From the NCBI RefSeq assembly GCF_014698835.1, contig NZ_JACJTU010000057.1, forward strand, positions 1-42,847: a stretch of DNA of 42,847 bases, read 5' to 3'. A model generated the notes under the pieces. That model did not search any database. It saw nothing but the letters and a program-made list of their open reading frames with translations, and was not told the DNA's origin. The stretch is from Nostoc paludosum FACHB-159. GTDB taxonomy: Bacteria; Cyanobacteriota; Cyanobacteriia; Cyanobacteriales; Nostocaceae. How positions within the stretch are numbered: position 1 is the first letter of the stretch; the number at the start of each line of letters is the position of its first letter. Below are positions 1 through 8,091 of this stretch, piece by piece. Both the position numbers and the translations under genes were made by a program.

Positions 1-364
1 TTTGTGTGGAAACTTGAGCATCCCATGTCGTCCCCCATTCTGTCACTCTTGTCTCACTGTGATATCCCCCATATATCAACTCTTCAGGACTTTTCTGCAC
101 CACTAAGGTCCTTAGCTTTTTCCCAAGAATCATATCAGGTTCGTCTAATTACTTACGATAAAAACTTTGCAGACTTCTTTGCGCCTTTGCGCCTTTGCGT
201 GAGATTTAATCATAACTAATCAACCGGACATAATATCAGACCTAACTACAAATATTCATCCGAACCTGATAAGCTATTACGCTTTTAAATTGCACGATTG
301 CTCATGCTGTTGACCGCTGACGGTTAACAGTCAACAGTCAACACAAAATGCTTTTGGCAGCTTA
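1..364. other. Intergenic region with dispersed repeats
   Basis: No convincing gene is seen here. The only open frame (4-219) has no family signature, and its end overlaps a dispersed repeat at 132-217. A second repetitive stretch at 309-342 holds GTTGAC and GTCAAC half-sites around copies of the AACAGTCAAC type. The cobalamin gene on the minus strand ends at 365. Confidence 0.6.
132..217 (+). repeat. 86-bp dispersed repeat, copy 1
   Basis: This stretch is nearly identical, in reverse complement, to 5771-5856. It contains the tandem octamer-like motif GCGCCTTTGCGCCTTTGCGT. The two copies face each other and bracket cbiG-cobJ, the decayed heme cluster and acsF. Only a few mismatches are seen by eye over 86 bp. 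Confidence 0.85.
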
Positions 365-2095
365 TTATTCTTCGGTATAACGACGTGGTGTATAAACCCA
401 AACATTACCATCCCTGCGCTTGATAATTCGGGTTTTTGTGGAACCTACAAGAATAACAGTCCGCATATCGGCGGTAGCTGGTGCTAATTCCTCAAGTGTT
501 ATCACCTTTACAGTCTGTCCTGGTCTGCCGAGATTCCGTCCTAAGACTACTGGTGTATCCGGTGTTCGGTGTTGCAACAAAATATTTCTTGCTTCTGCCA
601 GTTGCCAAGTACGGTCTTTGGAAACAGGGTTGTAGAAAGCAATTACGAAATCAGCTTCGGCAGCAGCGGCAATTCGTTGGGCGATCGCTGACCAAGGCTT
701 TAAGATGTCAGAAAGGGAAATTGCACAGAAGTCATGCCCAAGAGGCGCACCAATGGCGGCAGCAGCGGCCTGCATCGCTGAGATGCCTGGTGCCACATGA
801 ATGTCGATGCTTTCCCATTCCGGTTTAGCATAGCGATCGCATACTTCAAAAACCGCTGTTGCCATTGCATAGATACCAGGATCGCCAGATGAAACCACGG
901 CTACATATCGCCCAGATGCAGCTAAATCCAGCGCCATCTTTGCCCGTGATTCTTCTTGGCGGTTGTCGGATTCATGACGTTGCTTGCCATCACCAAGAGA
1001 ACCGATTAAATCTAAGTAAGTTTTGTAACCTACCAAATCAGTTGCCGACTTGAGTATTTCCTTCACTTCCCCAGACATCCACTCTTGACCACCGGGGCCT
1101 GTGCCAATAATCGCTAACCGTCCGCGTGCCTGACCAATGGTGTTGGGGTCGATGGGCTGCTGGGCAATGGCGATCGCAATGTGAGCAGAGGAAGATATAG
1201 GAGATGCCCCTGTGGCGGCGATTACTACGGCTTCTGCGGGACTATAACCTTGTGAAAGCAGATTTTCTAGCTGATTTGAGGTGAAAAACCGAACAGGCAC
1301 TTTCAAGGCTTTAGCTACCGCGTGTATCGCGGGATCGGCAGCGGTGGTGATGGGTGCAAATATGCCCGCGATTGATGCAGGTGTGAGTGCGGCATCAGCT
1401 AATAGTTGATGTATTAGAGCTAGTGTTTGGTCTGTATAATTAACAGTGGCATCAATGGCGATCGCTATAGTTGCAGGATGGTAGACAAGGCAGTTGAGCG
1501 CAGGAGTCACCAGACGTTCTGTAACCTGAATTGTCAAATCTCCATTTGCATTAATGGGCAGTTTGCTATCGCTCAACCAAGGTGCTGTGCCTTCTAGCTT
1601 GACTTGTGCCCCAGCAAGCAAATCTGAGATAAATTTTTTGGCATCGTCTGGGTTTGCTAAATGGTATCCGGGGGGAGGAGACAACAGCGCTGTGCCCAAA
1701 CGTAAATCCCCCGTAGTAGTAATTGCAGGTTTGACATCAAGAGCTTGGGCAATGCGGCGTGCCAAATCATTTACCCCACCAAGTCCACCCAAAAGGGGGA
1801 CAACAGCGCTACCATCTTCAGCCACAGCTAACACTGGTGGTTCCTGTCGTTTGTCACAGAGGATCGGAGCTAGCGTCCTAATCAAAATACCAGCAGCACA
1901 AATGCCAATCACTGGCGTTCCCTGACCAAATAACTCTCTTAGCGTCTCACCAAAATTCGTGAAGCTGACATCAACCCCAGACGTGCGACCCTCTAAACCA
2001 TATAATGTCGAGCCTGGTAGAACGCTGATTATTTTGCGTGCTACTGCCACGCTATTTTGACCTAATACTATAATGGCGGGTGCAACGTTCATCAT
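365..2095 (-). CDS. cobJ: Bifunctional CbiG / precorrin-3B C17-methyltransferase (CobJ)
   Basis: This is a fusion enzyme of the corrin pathway to vitamin B12, expected in the cytoplasm. Residues about 1-320 read as CbiG, which opens the delta-lactone of cobalt-precorrin-5A; a typical stretch is GICAAGILIRTLAP. Residues about 327-565 read as the CobJ/CbiH tetrapyrrole methylase, with the SAM-site loop GTGPGG near residue 330 and the later motif SSGDPGIYAMA. It would methylate C17 and contract the ring using S-adenosylmethionine. I chose the ATG at 2095; 2092 is an equally good ATG. The open frame continues to a TTG at 2185, but those extra 30 residues are encoded by AT-rich sequence beside heptamer repeats and match nothing in the family. 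No other cob gene is next to it. The CbiG-CobJ fusion is known from cyanobacteria. Confidence 0.93.
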   Translation of the reverse strand: MMNVAPAIIVLGQNSVAVARKIISVLPGSTLYGLEGRTSGVDVSFTNFGETLRELFGQGTPVIGICAAGILIRTLAPILCDKRQEPPVLAVAEDGSAVVPLLGGLGGVNDLARRIAQALDVKPAITTTGDLRLGTALLSPPPGYHLANPDDAKKFISDLLAGAQVKLEGTAPWLSDSKLPINANGDLTIQVTERLVTPALNCLVYHPATIAIAIDATVNYTDQTLALIHQLLADAALTPASIAGIFAPITTAADPAIHAVAKALKVPVRFFTSNQLENLLSQGYSPAEAVVIAATGASPISSSAHIAIAIAQQPIDPNTIGQARGRLAIIGTGPGGQEWMSGEVKEILKSATDLVGYKTYLDLIGSLGDGKQRHESDNRQEESRAKMALDLAASGRYVAVVSSGDPGIYAMATAVFEVCDRYAKPEWESIDIHVAPGISAMQAAAAAIGAPLGHDFCAISLSDILKPWSAIAQRIAAAAEADFVIAFYNPVSKDRTWQLAEARNILLQHRTPDTPVVLGRNLGRPGQTVKVITLEELAPATADMRTVILVGSTKTRIIKRRDGNVWVYTPRRYTEE

Positions 2096-2099
2096 CAAT

Positions 2100-2236
2100 A
2101 AATTACAGATTACGAATTCTTCAATTAGTACTTTAAATTCATAGCTGGCTAAATATTTAAACGATGAAGGAGACAAGGGGGACAAGGAAAATAACTTTCA
2201 ACGCCCCATGCCCCATGCTCAATGCCCAATGCCCAA
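2100..2236. repeat. Heptamer-rich spacer (ATGCCCA type)
   Basis: The spacer between the two minus-strand genes contains tandem units of about 7 bp such as TGCCCCA and TGCCCAA (2204-2236). It fits the short tandemly repeated repeats of heterocystous cyanobacteria. Confidence 0.6.
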
Positions 2237-2238
2237 TA

Positions 2239-2628
2239 TCAATTAGCTTTACGCTCTTTGAGTACCCGATCTAGTAAGTCTCTTGCAGGTTGGGCTTTAG
2301 CCAAGGCTGCTTGATGGTCACTATGAGCGCGAACAAGGCGAAAAAGACTGCTCACGCCTGTTTTAAGTTGTTCAAGTTCTTCACCAGTAACCAGTTCTCC
2401 ATCGAGCATCCGCCCAATCAAGGGTTTGATGTCCCCCACTTCTTGGCGGACTTTTTGGAGCTTTTCTACAGAACTGAGTAAGGTTTTTAGGGAATTCAAT
2501 ATATCATCAATATCCTGGCCACCCTCCACTGACTCAAGTTCTTCTTCACTTGTTAGAGTATCTTTGTCTGAAATTGTAGGTAATTCCTGTGCAGAAGTTT
2601 CACTTTTAACCCCGTTTGCCCGTGCCAT
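2239..2628 (-). CDS. Conserved small cyanobacterial protein, function unknown
   Basis: This 129-residue protein belongs to no family I recognise. It is highly charged, with an acidic first half (runs of Glu and Asp around residues 20-42) and a helical, probably coiled-coil middle (LKTLLSSVEKLQKVRQEVGD). The end is basic. No signal peptide, membrane segment or cysteine is seen. It lies just upstream of cbiG-cobJ on the same strand, but a 143-bp repeat-rich spacer separates them, so co-transcription is uncertain. The start is the ATG at 2628, after a purine-rich stretch. Its helical, charged composition would suit a small structural or scaffolding role, but this is only a guess. Confidence 0.7.
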   Translation of the reverse strand: MARANGVKSETSAQELPTISDKDTLTSEEELESVEGGQDIDDILNSLKTLLSSVEKLQKVRQEVGDIKPLIGRMLDGELVTGEELEQLKTGVSSLFRLVRAHSDHQAALAKAQPARDLLDRVLKERKAN

Positions 2629-3082
2629 TAACGTTTCCTCAAGGAATTTTTCTTAGTGTATCGCTTATTCCAAGTTTCTCAAGATAATATTGTCATAATT
2701 CGTTAAATAACTACTGATAGATTTCTAAATAAAAAATTGATGCATAATGTTTTATATTTCTCGTCTCTTTGCGGCCTGTGTATCTGAAATGGTTCATTGA
2801 TTAAACACGGCGATCGCACCTTCTTTATTACTAATTTTCAGAAAATATAGTAGAGTTCCGAATTCAGAATCCATAATTAAAGCAGTATTTATACCTGGCT
2901 GGCTTTGAAGATAATACCAATTTAAAAAAATGTTATAGATCCAAGCCTATAAATCCAGATAAAATTTAGCTTTCTTAATTTTCAATTGATATAAGTTTAT
3001 CTACTTTTATGGTATTGAGAATAGAAGACGCAAACAGAAAAACTTTCCCCTTGTCTTCTGATTCCCAATGCCCTCTACAACT
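2629..3082. other. Gene-free AT-rich region
   Basis: No gene is seen. A fragment of the heptamer repeat (GAATTCAGAAT) lies at 2858-2868. The sequence ATACCAATTTAAAAAAATG at 2914-2932 matches the left end of the MITE-like element found at 21686, so this may be a solo end or a decayed copy. Confidence 0.5.
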
Positions 3083-3735
3083 TTAAATTGCCCTGGAAAA
3101 GCCACTAAATGCCCGATGGCGAAGATAGCGATCGAATACAGCAGCGATATTGCGGATGAGTAATCGTCCAGCAGGCGTAACTTCGATATAATTGGGAGAA
3201 AATTTAATCAAGCCGTCGGTTTCTAACTGTCGCAGTTCAAATTATTCTTGGGAAAAATATTTTGCAAAATCACAATCAAAGCTTAGATGATATTTTTATT
3301 GAATCTCATCTGGTGATAGTTGAAACTGACACATCAATTCCATAATCACTGTGCGGCGAATGATGTCATCGCTATCGAGTATGACTGCCCTTTCAATTGG
3401 CAATTCGCCACTATCTATCGCCCGAAAATAATTTTTCAAAGATTTATGATTCTGCACGTATACATCATGCAGCATACTAATCGAGCTTATACCAAATCCA
3501 AATAAATCAGACTCTGGTTTAGTGGTGTATCCTTGAAAGTTGCGGTGCAGTTGTCCGTTACGTTGAGCGATCGCGGATTCACTTCAATGGAGATTTCTGC
3601 ATTTTCATCAAACTGGAAATGATTACAAAGGGTATTCCACAGCATCTCAACTTGACTGAGGGATAAATAATTGGGAGTACCTCCGCCCCAATACATTTGC
3701 CCAACGGTGCGATCGCCATCAATAAAACTTGTCAC
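3083..3735 (-). pseudogene. hemN: Degraded oxygen-independent coproporphyrinogen III oxidase (HemN)
   Basis: Three disconnected stretches read as HemN on the minus strand. The first (about 3735-3570) covers the SAM-radical core motif YWGGGTPNYL and ends at ISIEVNPRS, around residue 150 of a normal protein. The second, in another frame (about 3569-3301), starts at AQRNGQLHRNFQGYTT and runs through GFGISSISMLHD to IRRTVIMELMCQF. The third (about 3295-3083) gives the HemN tail, including RLLIRNIAAVFDRYLR, and is interrupted by TAA codons. The N-terminal CxxxCxxC iron-sulfur ligands and roughly 200 central residues are absent. HemN converts coproporphyrinogen III to protoporphyrinogen IX without oxygen; this copy cannot. 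It sits downstream of heme oxygenase and hemF remnants on the same strand. Confidence 0.88.
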
Positions 3736-4039
3736 CTCCGGGGGAAGGAATAATTTGCGATCGCCAGTCTTCACCGTAATAAAAAGCTAAATCTTTCTCT
3801 AAATTTGCCTGACGATGTAGTTCGGGAAAGTACATCATCTCAACTATCGGATGATGCTGATAGCGCTGTAGTTCTTCTTCCAAAACGCTGTACACAAAGT
3901 AGAGATCCGCCAACAACTTACGAAAAAAGCTCTTTTCTACTACCCCTTTGAGAAAGCATTTCATAAAGGCGGTGTTTTCTGCCATTGTATGGGAATGTTT
4001 AGTCCCTTCTCGCAAACGAATATCTAAATGACTGCTCAT
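3719..4039 (-). pseudogene. ho: Truncated heme oxygenase (5' half only)
   Basis: The first about 105 codons match biliverdin-forming heme oxygenase of cyanobacteria: LREGTKHSHTMAEN carries the proximal heme ligand (His17), followed by CFLKGVVEKSFFRKLLADLY and the helix AFYYGEDWRSQI. After SPGG the frame stops at 3719, because the sequence changes into hemN. A normal enzyme has about 240 residues, so the distal helix and half of the heme pocket are missing. The ATG at 4039 is 29 bp after the hemF stop, which is operon-like spacing. In Synechocystis, chlAII-ho2-hemN form one operon induced at low oxygen; the gene content here suggests a relative of that set. A truncated product might still be made but should not be active. 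Confidence 0.88.
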
Positions 4040-4068
4040 AATTAATAGCTCATTGCTGAAAAATGTTG

Positions 4069-4404
4069 TTATTTTTGGGCAAAAGTCCCATTCAACCAAT
4101 CGTGAGGTTGGAGAAACATTTCGCTGAGTCTTGCTTCTGGTGTACCTGGTTGTGGCTCGTAGCAATATTCCCACCGTGCTAGAGGTGGTAGAGACATGAG
4201 AATAGATTCTGCCCGTCCCTGGGTTTGCAGACCAAAAACTGTTCCTCTGTCATAGACCAGATTAAACTCTGCGTAACGACCCCGACGATATAGTTGAAAT
4301 TGGCGCTGGCGATCGCTATACTCTGTGTGCTGTCGCCGTTCCACAGGAAGTGTATTGTCTAAAGGTGTAAGTAATTGTGCTTGATTCTCACAATGACGGC
4401 CCAT
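4069..4404 (-). pseudogene. hemF: Coproporphyrinogen III oxidase HemF, C-terminal remnant
   Basis: The 111-residue frame matches the last third of oxygen-dependent coproporphyrinogen III oxidase: VERRQHTEYSDRQRQFQ, then YRRGRYAEFNLVYDRGT, then TESILMSLPP-like and RWEY motifs. A complete HemF has about 340-350 residues, so the first two thirds are gone. The initial 20 or so residues after the ATG at 4404 do not look like HemF. The remnant is the first of three broken genes (hemF, ho, hemN) on the minus strand and abuts the acsF promoter region, so the deletion removed its own start and promoter. It could be translated from the ATG at 4404, but would lack most of the substrate cleft. Confidence 0.88.
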
Positions 4405-4655
4405 AATCGATACCTCTTCATCTTTAAGGATAATTTACTAAATCACTGTATAGTTATTAAACTAATAAAATTGAAAATTTTTCAAAACTTAATAAACTGG
4501 TTTTTTTAGCTTTTCCCCGTAACACATGATTTGTAGCTGATAAATGTGAACTTTGCTGAAGAAATTTAGAAATTTCTATTGTGGGTCTAGTCAAAAAACT
4601 ATATGTAGCATAACTTTATAGTTATAGAAATCAATAGTAGAAAAACAGCGCAATC
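4405..4655. promoter_or_regulatory. Promoter region of acsF
   Basis: This AT-rich spacer separates the hemF remnant from acsF. It contains TATAGTTA-type motifs near 4449 and 4619 and a perfect inverted repeat at 4610-4625. No ribosome binding site of the GGAG type precedes the acsF ATG. Confidence 0.5.
4610..4625. promoter_or_regulatory. Candidate operator upstream of acsF
   Basis: ATAACT-TTAT-AGTTAT is a perfect 6-4-6 dyad ending 30 bp before the acsF start. A half-site, TAGTTATT, recurs near 4450. It could bind a dimeric regulator such as a MarR-type protein; the low-oxygen tetrapyrrole genes of Synechocystis are controlled by the MarR-type ChlR. The link is inferred. Confidence 0.35.
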
Positions 4656-5732
4656 ATGGTTAATACCCTACCTCAGTCTGCCCCCAAGCAACCAAAAGCC
4701 GGAATCAAAGAGCCAAGCCAAGAAACTATACTTACTCCCCGGTTTTACACCACAGACTTTGAAACCGCTGCCAATCTGGATTTGTCTGCTCAAGAAACTG
4801 AGTTAACAGCGATGCTAGAAGAAATGCGAGCAGACTACAACCGTCACCATTTCGTTCGGGATGAGGCGTTTGAGCAGTCGTGGGAACATATTGACGGAGA
4901 ATCACGCCGCGCCTTTATTGAATATCTAGAACGCTCGTGTATTTCAGAGTTTTCTGGGTTTTTGCTGTTTAAAGAACTATCCCGAAAACTTAAAGCCCGC
5001 AATCCGCTTTTGGCAGAAATATTTCAGTTAATGGCGCGTGATGAAGCCCGCCACGCTGGATTTCTCAACAAAGCAATGGGAGACTTCAAAGTTTCCCTCG
5101 ACTTAGGGACTGTGACGAAAACTCGCACTTATACGTTTTTTCCCCTTGAGTGGGTGATTTATACAGTCTACCTATCAGAAAAAATCGGTTACTGGCGTTA
5201 CATTATTATTTACCGACATTTACAAAAGCATCCAGAAAACCAGTTTTATCCTATCTTCCGTAAATTTGAAAGTTGGTGTCAGGACGAAAACCGTCATGGG
5301 GATATATTCAAAGCACTTTTACGTTCTCAACCACAACTGTGGAAAACCTGGAAAGCTAGACTGTGGAGTCGCTTTTTCCTGTTATCAGTATTTGCCACCC
5401 ACACACTAACAGTTCACGAACGGGCTAGTTTTTACGATTCTCTCGGACTCGAAGCAACGGAATTCGATCGCCAAGTAGTTCGCAAGACTAACGAAACTGC
5501 GGGACGGGCTTTTCCTGTAATGTTGGATACCGAACATCCCCAATTTTTCCCGCGTCTGCAAAAATGCTCGGACTACAACTTGAAAATTGCAGAGATTGAG
5601 CGCAGTTCTACACCAAAATTGGTGAAGCTGATTCGCAAACTACCCTTGATTGCAGCAATTGTTTGGAATCTGCTGTTACTTTACCTGATCAAACCCATTA
5701 ATGCTGAGGCTTTGCGGGAAACGGTACGTTAG
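4656..5732 (+). CDS. acsF: Mg-protoporphyrin IX monomethyl ester oxidative cyclase (AcsF/ChlA)
   Basis: AcsF is the membrane-associated diiron enzyme that builds ring E of chlorophyll, turning Mg-protoporphyrin IX monomethyl ester into divinyl protochlorophyllide with oxygen. The 358 residues are full length for the family. Both ExxH iron motifs are present: DEARH (Glu130, His133) and DENRH (Glu211, His214), with earlier glutamates in LERSCISEFSGF. A hydrophobic C-terminal stretch (IAAIVWNLLLLYLI) may help membrane contact. Cyanobacteria often hold two paralogues, one used in air and one (ChlAII) at low oxygen. The neighbouring ho and hemN remnants suggest that this copy belonged to the low-oxygen set, but the sequence alone does not decide. 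The gene is divergent from the broken cluster and appears intact. Confidence 0.95.
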   Translation: MVNTLPQSAPKQPKAGIKEPSQETILTPRFYTTDFETAANLDLSAQETELTAMLEEMRADYNRHHFVRDEAFEQSWEHIDGESRRAFIEYLERSCISEFSGFLLFKELSRKLKARNPLLAEIFQLMARDEARHAGFLNKAMGDFKVSLDLGTVTKTRTYTFFPLEWVIYTVYLSEKIGYWRYIIIYRHLQKHPENQFYPIFRKFESWCQDENRHGDIFKALLRSQPQLWKTWKARLWSRFFLLSVFATHTLTVHERASFYDSLGLEATEFDRQVVRKTNETAGRAFPVMLDTEHPQFFPRLQKCSDYNLKIAEIERSSTPKLVKLIRKLPLIAAIVWNLLLLYLIKPINAEALRETVR

Positions 5733-5770
5733 ATTTTTGAGGCGATCGCTCATATCATGTTCGGCAAAAT

Positions 5771-5856
5771 AGTTATGATTAAATCTCACGCAAAGACGCA
5801 AAGACGCAAAGAAGTCTGCAAAGTTTTTATCGTAACTAATTAGACGAACCTGATAT
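5771..5856 (-). repeat. 86-bp dispersed repeat, copy 2
   Basis: This is the reverse-complement partner of 132-217, beginning AGTTATGATTAAATCTCACG and carrying CAAAGACGCAAAGACGCAAA where copy 1 has the GCGCAAAG variant. The two copies differ by a few substitutions. Confidence 0.85.
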
Positions 5857-5906
5857 CATTATAGGAAACTCCAAAAAATAAATTATTCCCCTTAAAGTTC
5901 TTGTTC

Positions 5907-5933
5907 GTTGACAGTTAACAGTCAACTGTCAAC
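5907..5933. repeat. Perfect 10-bp hairpin GTTGACAGTT/AACTGTCAAC
   Basis: GTTGACAGTT, loop AACAGTC, AACTGTCAAC. It lies 175 bp after acsF and 96 bp after the stop of the convergent pentapeptide gene. It has no T-run, so it is more likely a repeat family member than a classic terminator. Confidence 0.6.
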
Positions 5934-6028
5934 AATAACAATGGAATATTTTTTACTTGGAAGTTTCTTTGTGTCTACCCTACAGGTTCCGCCTTAGGGG
6001 TATGCGTCAGCTTTGCGATCGCTCATTC

Positions 6029-6742
6029 TCAATCGTGAACTGTACCATCAGGCATAATCGCACCTTGGAAATCAACATCAGTGAGAATGGCTCCTGTTAA
6101 GTCTGCTCCTTGCAGATTAGCCTTTCGCAGAATTGCACCATTGAGATCTGCATAGCTCAAGTCTGCTTTTTGCAAACTCGCTTGACTGAGATCTGTTGCC
6201 AAATCTCCCCACAATGTTGTGTGGCTCAAATTTGCCCGACACAACTTTGCTCCATCTAAGTTGGCGTGATGCAGTGAAACCGCTCTCAAGTCAGCGTAGC
6301 TCAAGTCTGCCCCAGTCAAAACCGCGTATCCTAAATCTGTCCGTTGATTGGAACTAGGACGAAAGTCTGCTTGAATTAACAGACAACCAGAGAGCTTTGC
6401 ACGATTCAAATTCGCACCGCCTAAACTAGCTTTGATTAAGTTGGCTTTGTCTAGGCATGTCTGAACCAGCTTTGCACCAGTCAAATCAGCCTCACGCAGA
6501 ATGGCGCCATACAAATCGGCTTCACTTAAGTCTATTCCCCAGAGGATCGCTTCACTCAGGTTTGCTTCCCGCAGACATGCTTGGTTGAAGTTAGTTTTAC
6601 CCAGCCGTGTCTGACGTAAATCGGCATTGCTAAAATCTGCACCTCTGAGATTGGCATTGGTTAACTCTGCTTCTTGGAGATTTACTCCCTGAAAGCTTCG
6701 TTCTCCAGCAGTATAGCGTTTGAGAATTTCATCCACGTCCAT
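6029..6742 (-). CDS. Pentapeptide-repeat protein
   Basis: This 237-residue protein is built almost wholly from A(D/N)LxX pentapeptides, for example LQEAELTNANLRGADFSNAD and LSEADLYGAILREADLTGAK. Such repeats fold into a right-handed quadrilateral beta-helix. The first about 18 residues (MDVDEILKRYTAGERSFQGV) form the common lead-in of cyanobacterial members. No signal peptide or transmembrane segment is seen, so it is probably cytoplasmic. The molecular role of most cyanobacterial pentapeptide proteins is unknown. The gene begins 14 bp after the end of the NPD-family gene on the same strand, so the two are probably co-transcribed. A break in the pattern occurs around residues 128-136 (RPSSNQRTD), a likely surface loop. 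Confidence 0.93.
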   Translation of the reverse strand: MDVDEILKRYTAGERSFQGVNLQEAELTNANLRGADFSNADLRQTRLGKTNFNQACLREANLSEAILWGIDLSEADLYGAILREADLTGAKLVQTCLDKANLIKASLGGANLNRAKLSGCLLIQADFRPSSNQRTDLGYAVLTGADLSYADLRAVSLHHANLDGAKLCRANLSHTTLWGDLATDLSQASLQKADLSYADLNGAILRKANLQGADLTGAILTDVDFQGAIMPDGTVHD

Positions 6743-6756
6743 AATTATTACAACCT

Positions 6757-7896
6757 TTAATTTACCTGAAGCGGGTTTTTCCTCTGGACAACAACGTTTG
6801 ACACCATTGGCTTGTGAGGTTGGGTTAACTCTGCCATCAGTTCTGTGACGGACATGATTCTTTCAGTGTACCTAACATTGGCTCCAGAAAAAATTAGACC
6901 ATGTTCTACGTCCCCAAGAGCAGCTTTAGACAGGGCTTGCAGAAGACAATAAGTTTTACCAGTGTCTCGACACAAGCACGTTTCTAAACAATTGGCAATA
7001 CATCGCCGTTCCAGTTTTGTTGATGAGTCAGTAATTGCCTGTTCTGCAAAGAAATTACGTAAAGCACGACTGGGTTTGCCTACAGGACTGGGCACAGTCA
7101 CAATATCTGCGGCAGAGGCTTGGAGATGATAATCTTTATAACGTTCATCGGCATCGCATTCTTCTGTGGTAATGAAGCGAGTACCGATTTGGACGCCATC
7201 TGCCCCAATTTCCAATATGCGATCGATGTCGGTGCGATCGCTAATTCCCCCACTAACAATCAGCGGCATCTTGACGCCCAGGTATTGCTCGAAATACTCC
7301 CGCAACTGAGAAATCACAGACTCTATGGAAAATCCTGAAGAGTTCGCATCTTCGCACTGGCTGAAATGCCCTCCGACTCGCTGACAATTTTCCACAATCA
7401 AGGCATCGGGTAGCCGATTATATTGACGTTGCCAAGTTTGGCAGATTAGCTGGGCTGAAAAAAAGTTAGATACGCTCGGCACCAATGCCACATCGGGATA
7501 GTCTGCGGTGTACTGTGGTAAAGTTAGAGGCAGTCCTGCTCCAGTGATAATCAGATTTGCTCCTTGGGCTGCTGCTATCTGAGCCAACACAGAATAATCT
7601 TTAGTAGCAACAAGAATATTTACCGCGATCGCTCCATCCGGGCTAATGCTGCGGGCTTTGGTGAGTTCATCTATCAAAGCAAGTCGATTAGCTTCAAAAA
7701 AGCTCCCGCGTTTGCGTTGGTGAAAGTAAGGAGAATGCAACCCCAGCCCCAGTGAAGCGATCGTACCTACTCCACCTGCTTTGGCAACCGCTCCAGCAAG
7801 CTTCGCACCAGATACCCCTACTGCCATTGCACCTTGAATAATGGGATACTGGGCAATGTGTTTGCCAATCCGCAGGGGATGTAAGATAGAGGCCAT
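6757..7896 (-). CDS. NPD-family FMN-dependent oxidoreductase (nitronate monooxygenase-like)
   Basis: The 379-residue protein has the TIM-barrel layout of the 2-nitropropane dioxygenase/enoyl-ACP reductase II group: N-terminal YPIIQGAMAVGVSGAKLA, later PLIVSGGISDRTDIDRILE and ADGVQIGTRFITTEE, the FMN-phosphate binding end of the barrel. The C-terminal part has a cysteine cluster (CIANCLETCLCRDTGKTYC, about residues 300-320) that could bind metal or form part of a lid. Members oxidise nitronates or reduce enoyl thioesters; the substrate cannot be told here. Its ATG at 7896 is preceded by an AAGGAACAAG-type ribosome binding site. It is likely the first gene of a pair with the pentapeptide protein. 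Confidence 0.85.
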   Translation of the reverse strand: MASILHPLRIGKHIAQYPIIQGAMAVGVSGAKLAGAVAKAGGVGTIASLGLGLHSPYFHQRKRGSFFEANRLALIDELTKARSISPDGAIAVNILVATKDYSVLAQIAAAQGANLIITGAGLPLTLPQYTADYPDVALVPSVSNFFSAQLICQTWQRQYNRLPDALIVENCQRVGGHFSQCEDANSSGFSIESVISQLREYFEQYLGVKMPLIVSGGISDRTDIDRILEIGADGVQIGTRFITTEECDADERYKDYHLQASAADIVTVPSPVGKPSRALRNFFAEQAITDSSTKLERRCIANCLETCLCRDTGKTYCLLQALSKAALGDVEHGLIFSGANVRYTERIMSVTELMAELTQPHKPMVSNVVVQRKNPLQVN

Positions 7897-8091
7897 TAAA
7901 ATCTTGTTCCTTGTTTAACTAAATAACTGTTGAGTAATTTTAGCACCTCAGTGTTAATTGTTGGTTGAGATGGAGTTTTAGGAGCTTTTAACTAAAGAAA
8001 TTAGATTTGGCCTCTGGCGACCCTCAACCGATCGCCCTTGTAGCTCCTGTAATTAGCTAGCTTTTGGCTCAATGGCTCATAACCCTACTAC

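Larger units (their letters stand above)
5733..6028. other. Repeat-rich intergenic region
   Basis: No gene is seen. The spacer holds copy 2 of the 86-bp repeat (5771-5856) and a perfect hairpin (5907-5933). The order of repeat then GTTGACAGTT-type hairpin resembles the one at 132-342. Confidence 0.6.

Noticed and set aside
4..219. Open frame of 71 codons at the window start
   Set aside because: No family signature or ribosome binding site, and its last third is the 86-bp dispersed repeat.
3320..3505. Plus-strand open frame of 61 codons over the hemN remnant
   Set aside because: The opposite strand reads as HemN over the same bases, so this frame is a by-product.
4069..4404. HemF frame as a complete small gene
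   Set aside because: Although it has ATG and stop, it lacks about two thirds of the enzyme and its first 20 residues are unrelated, so I call it a remnant.
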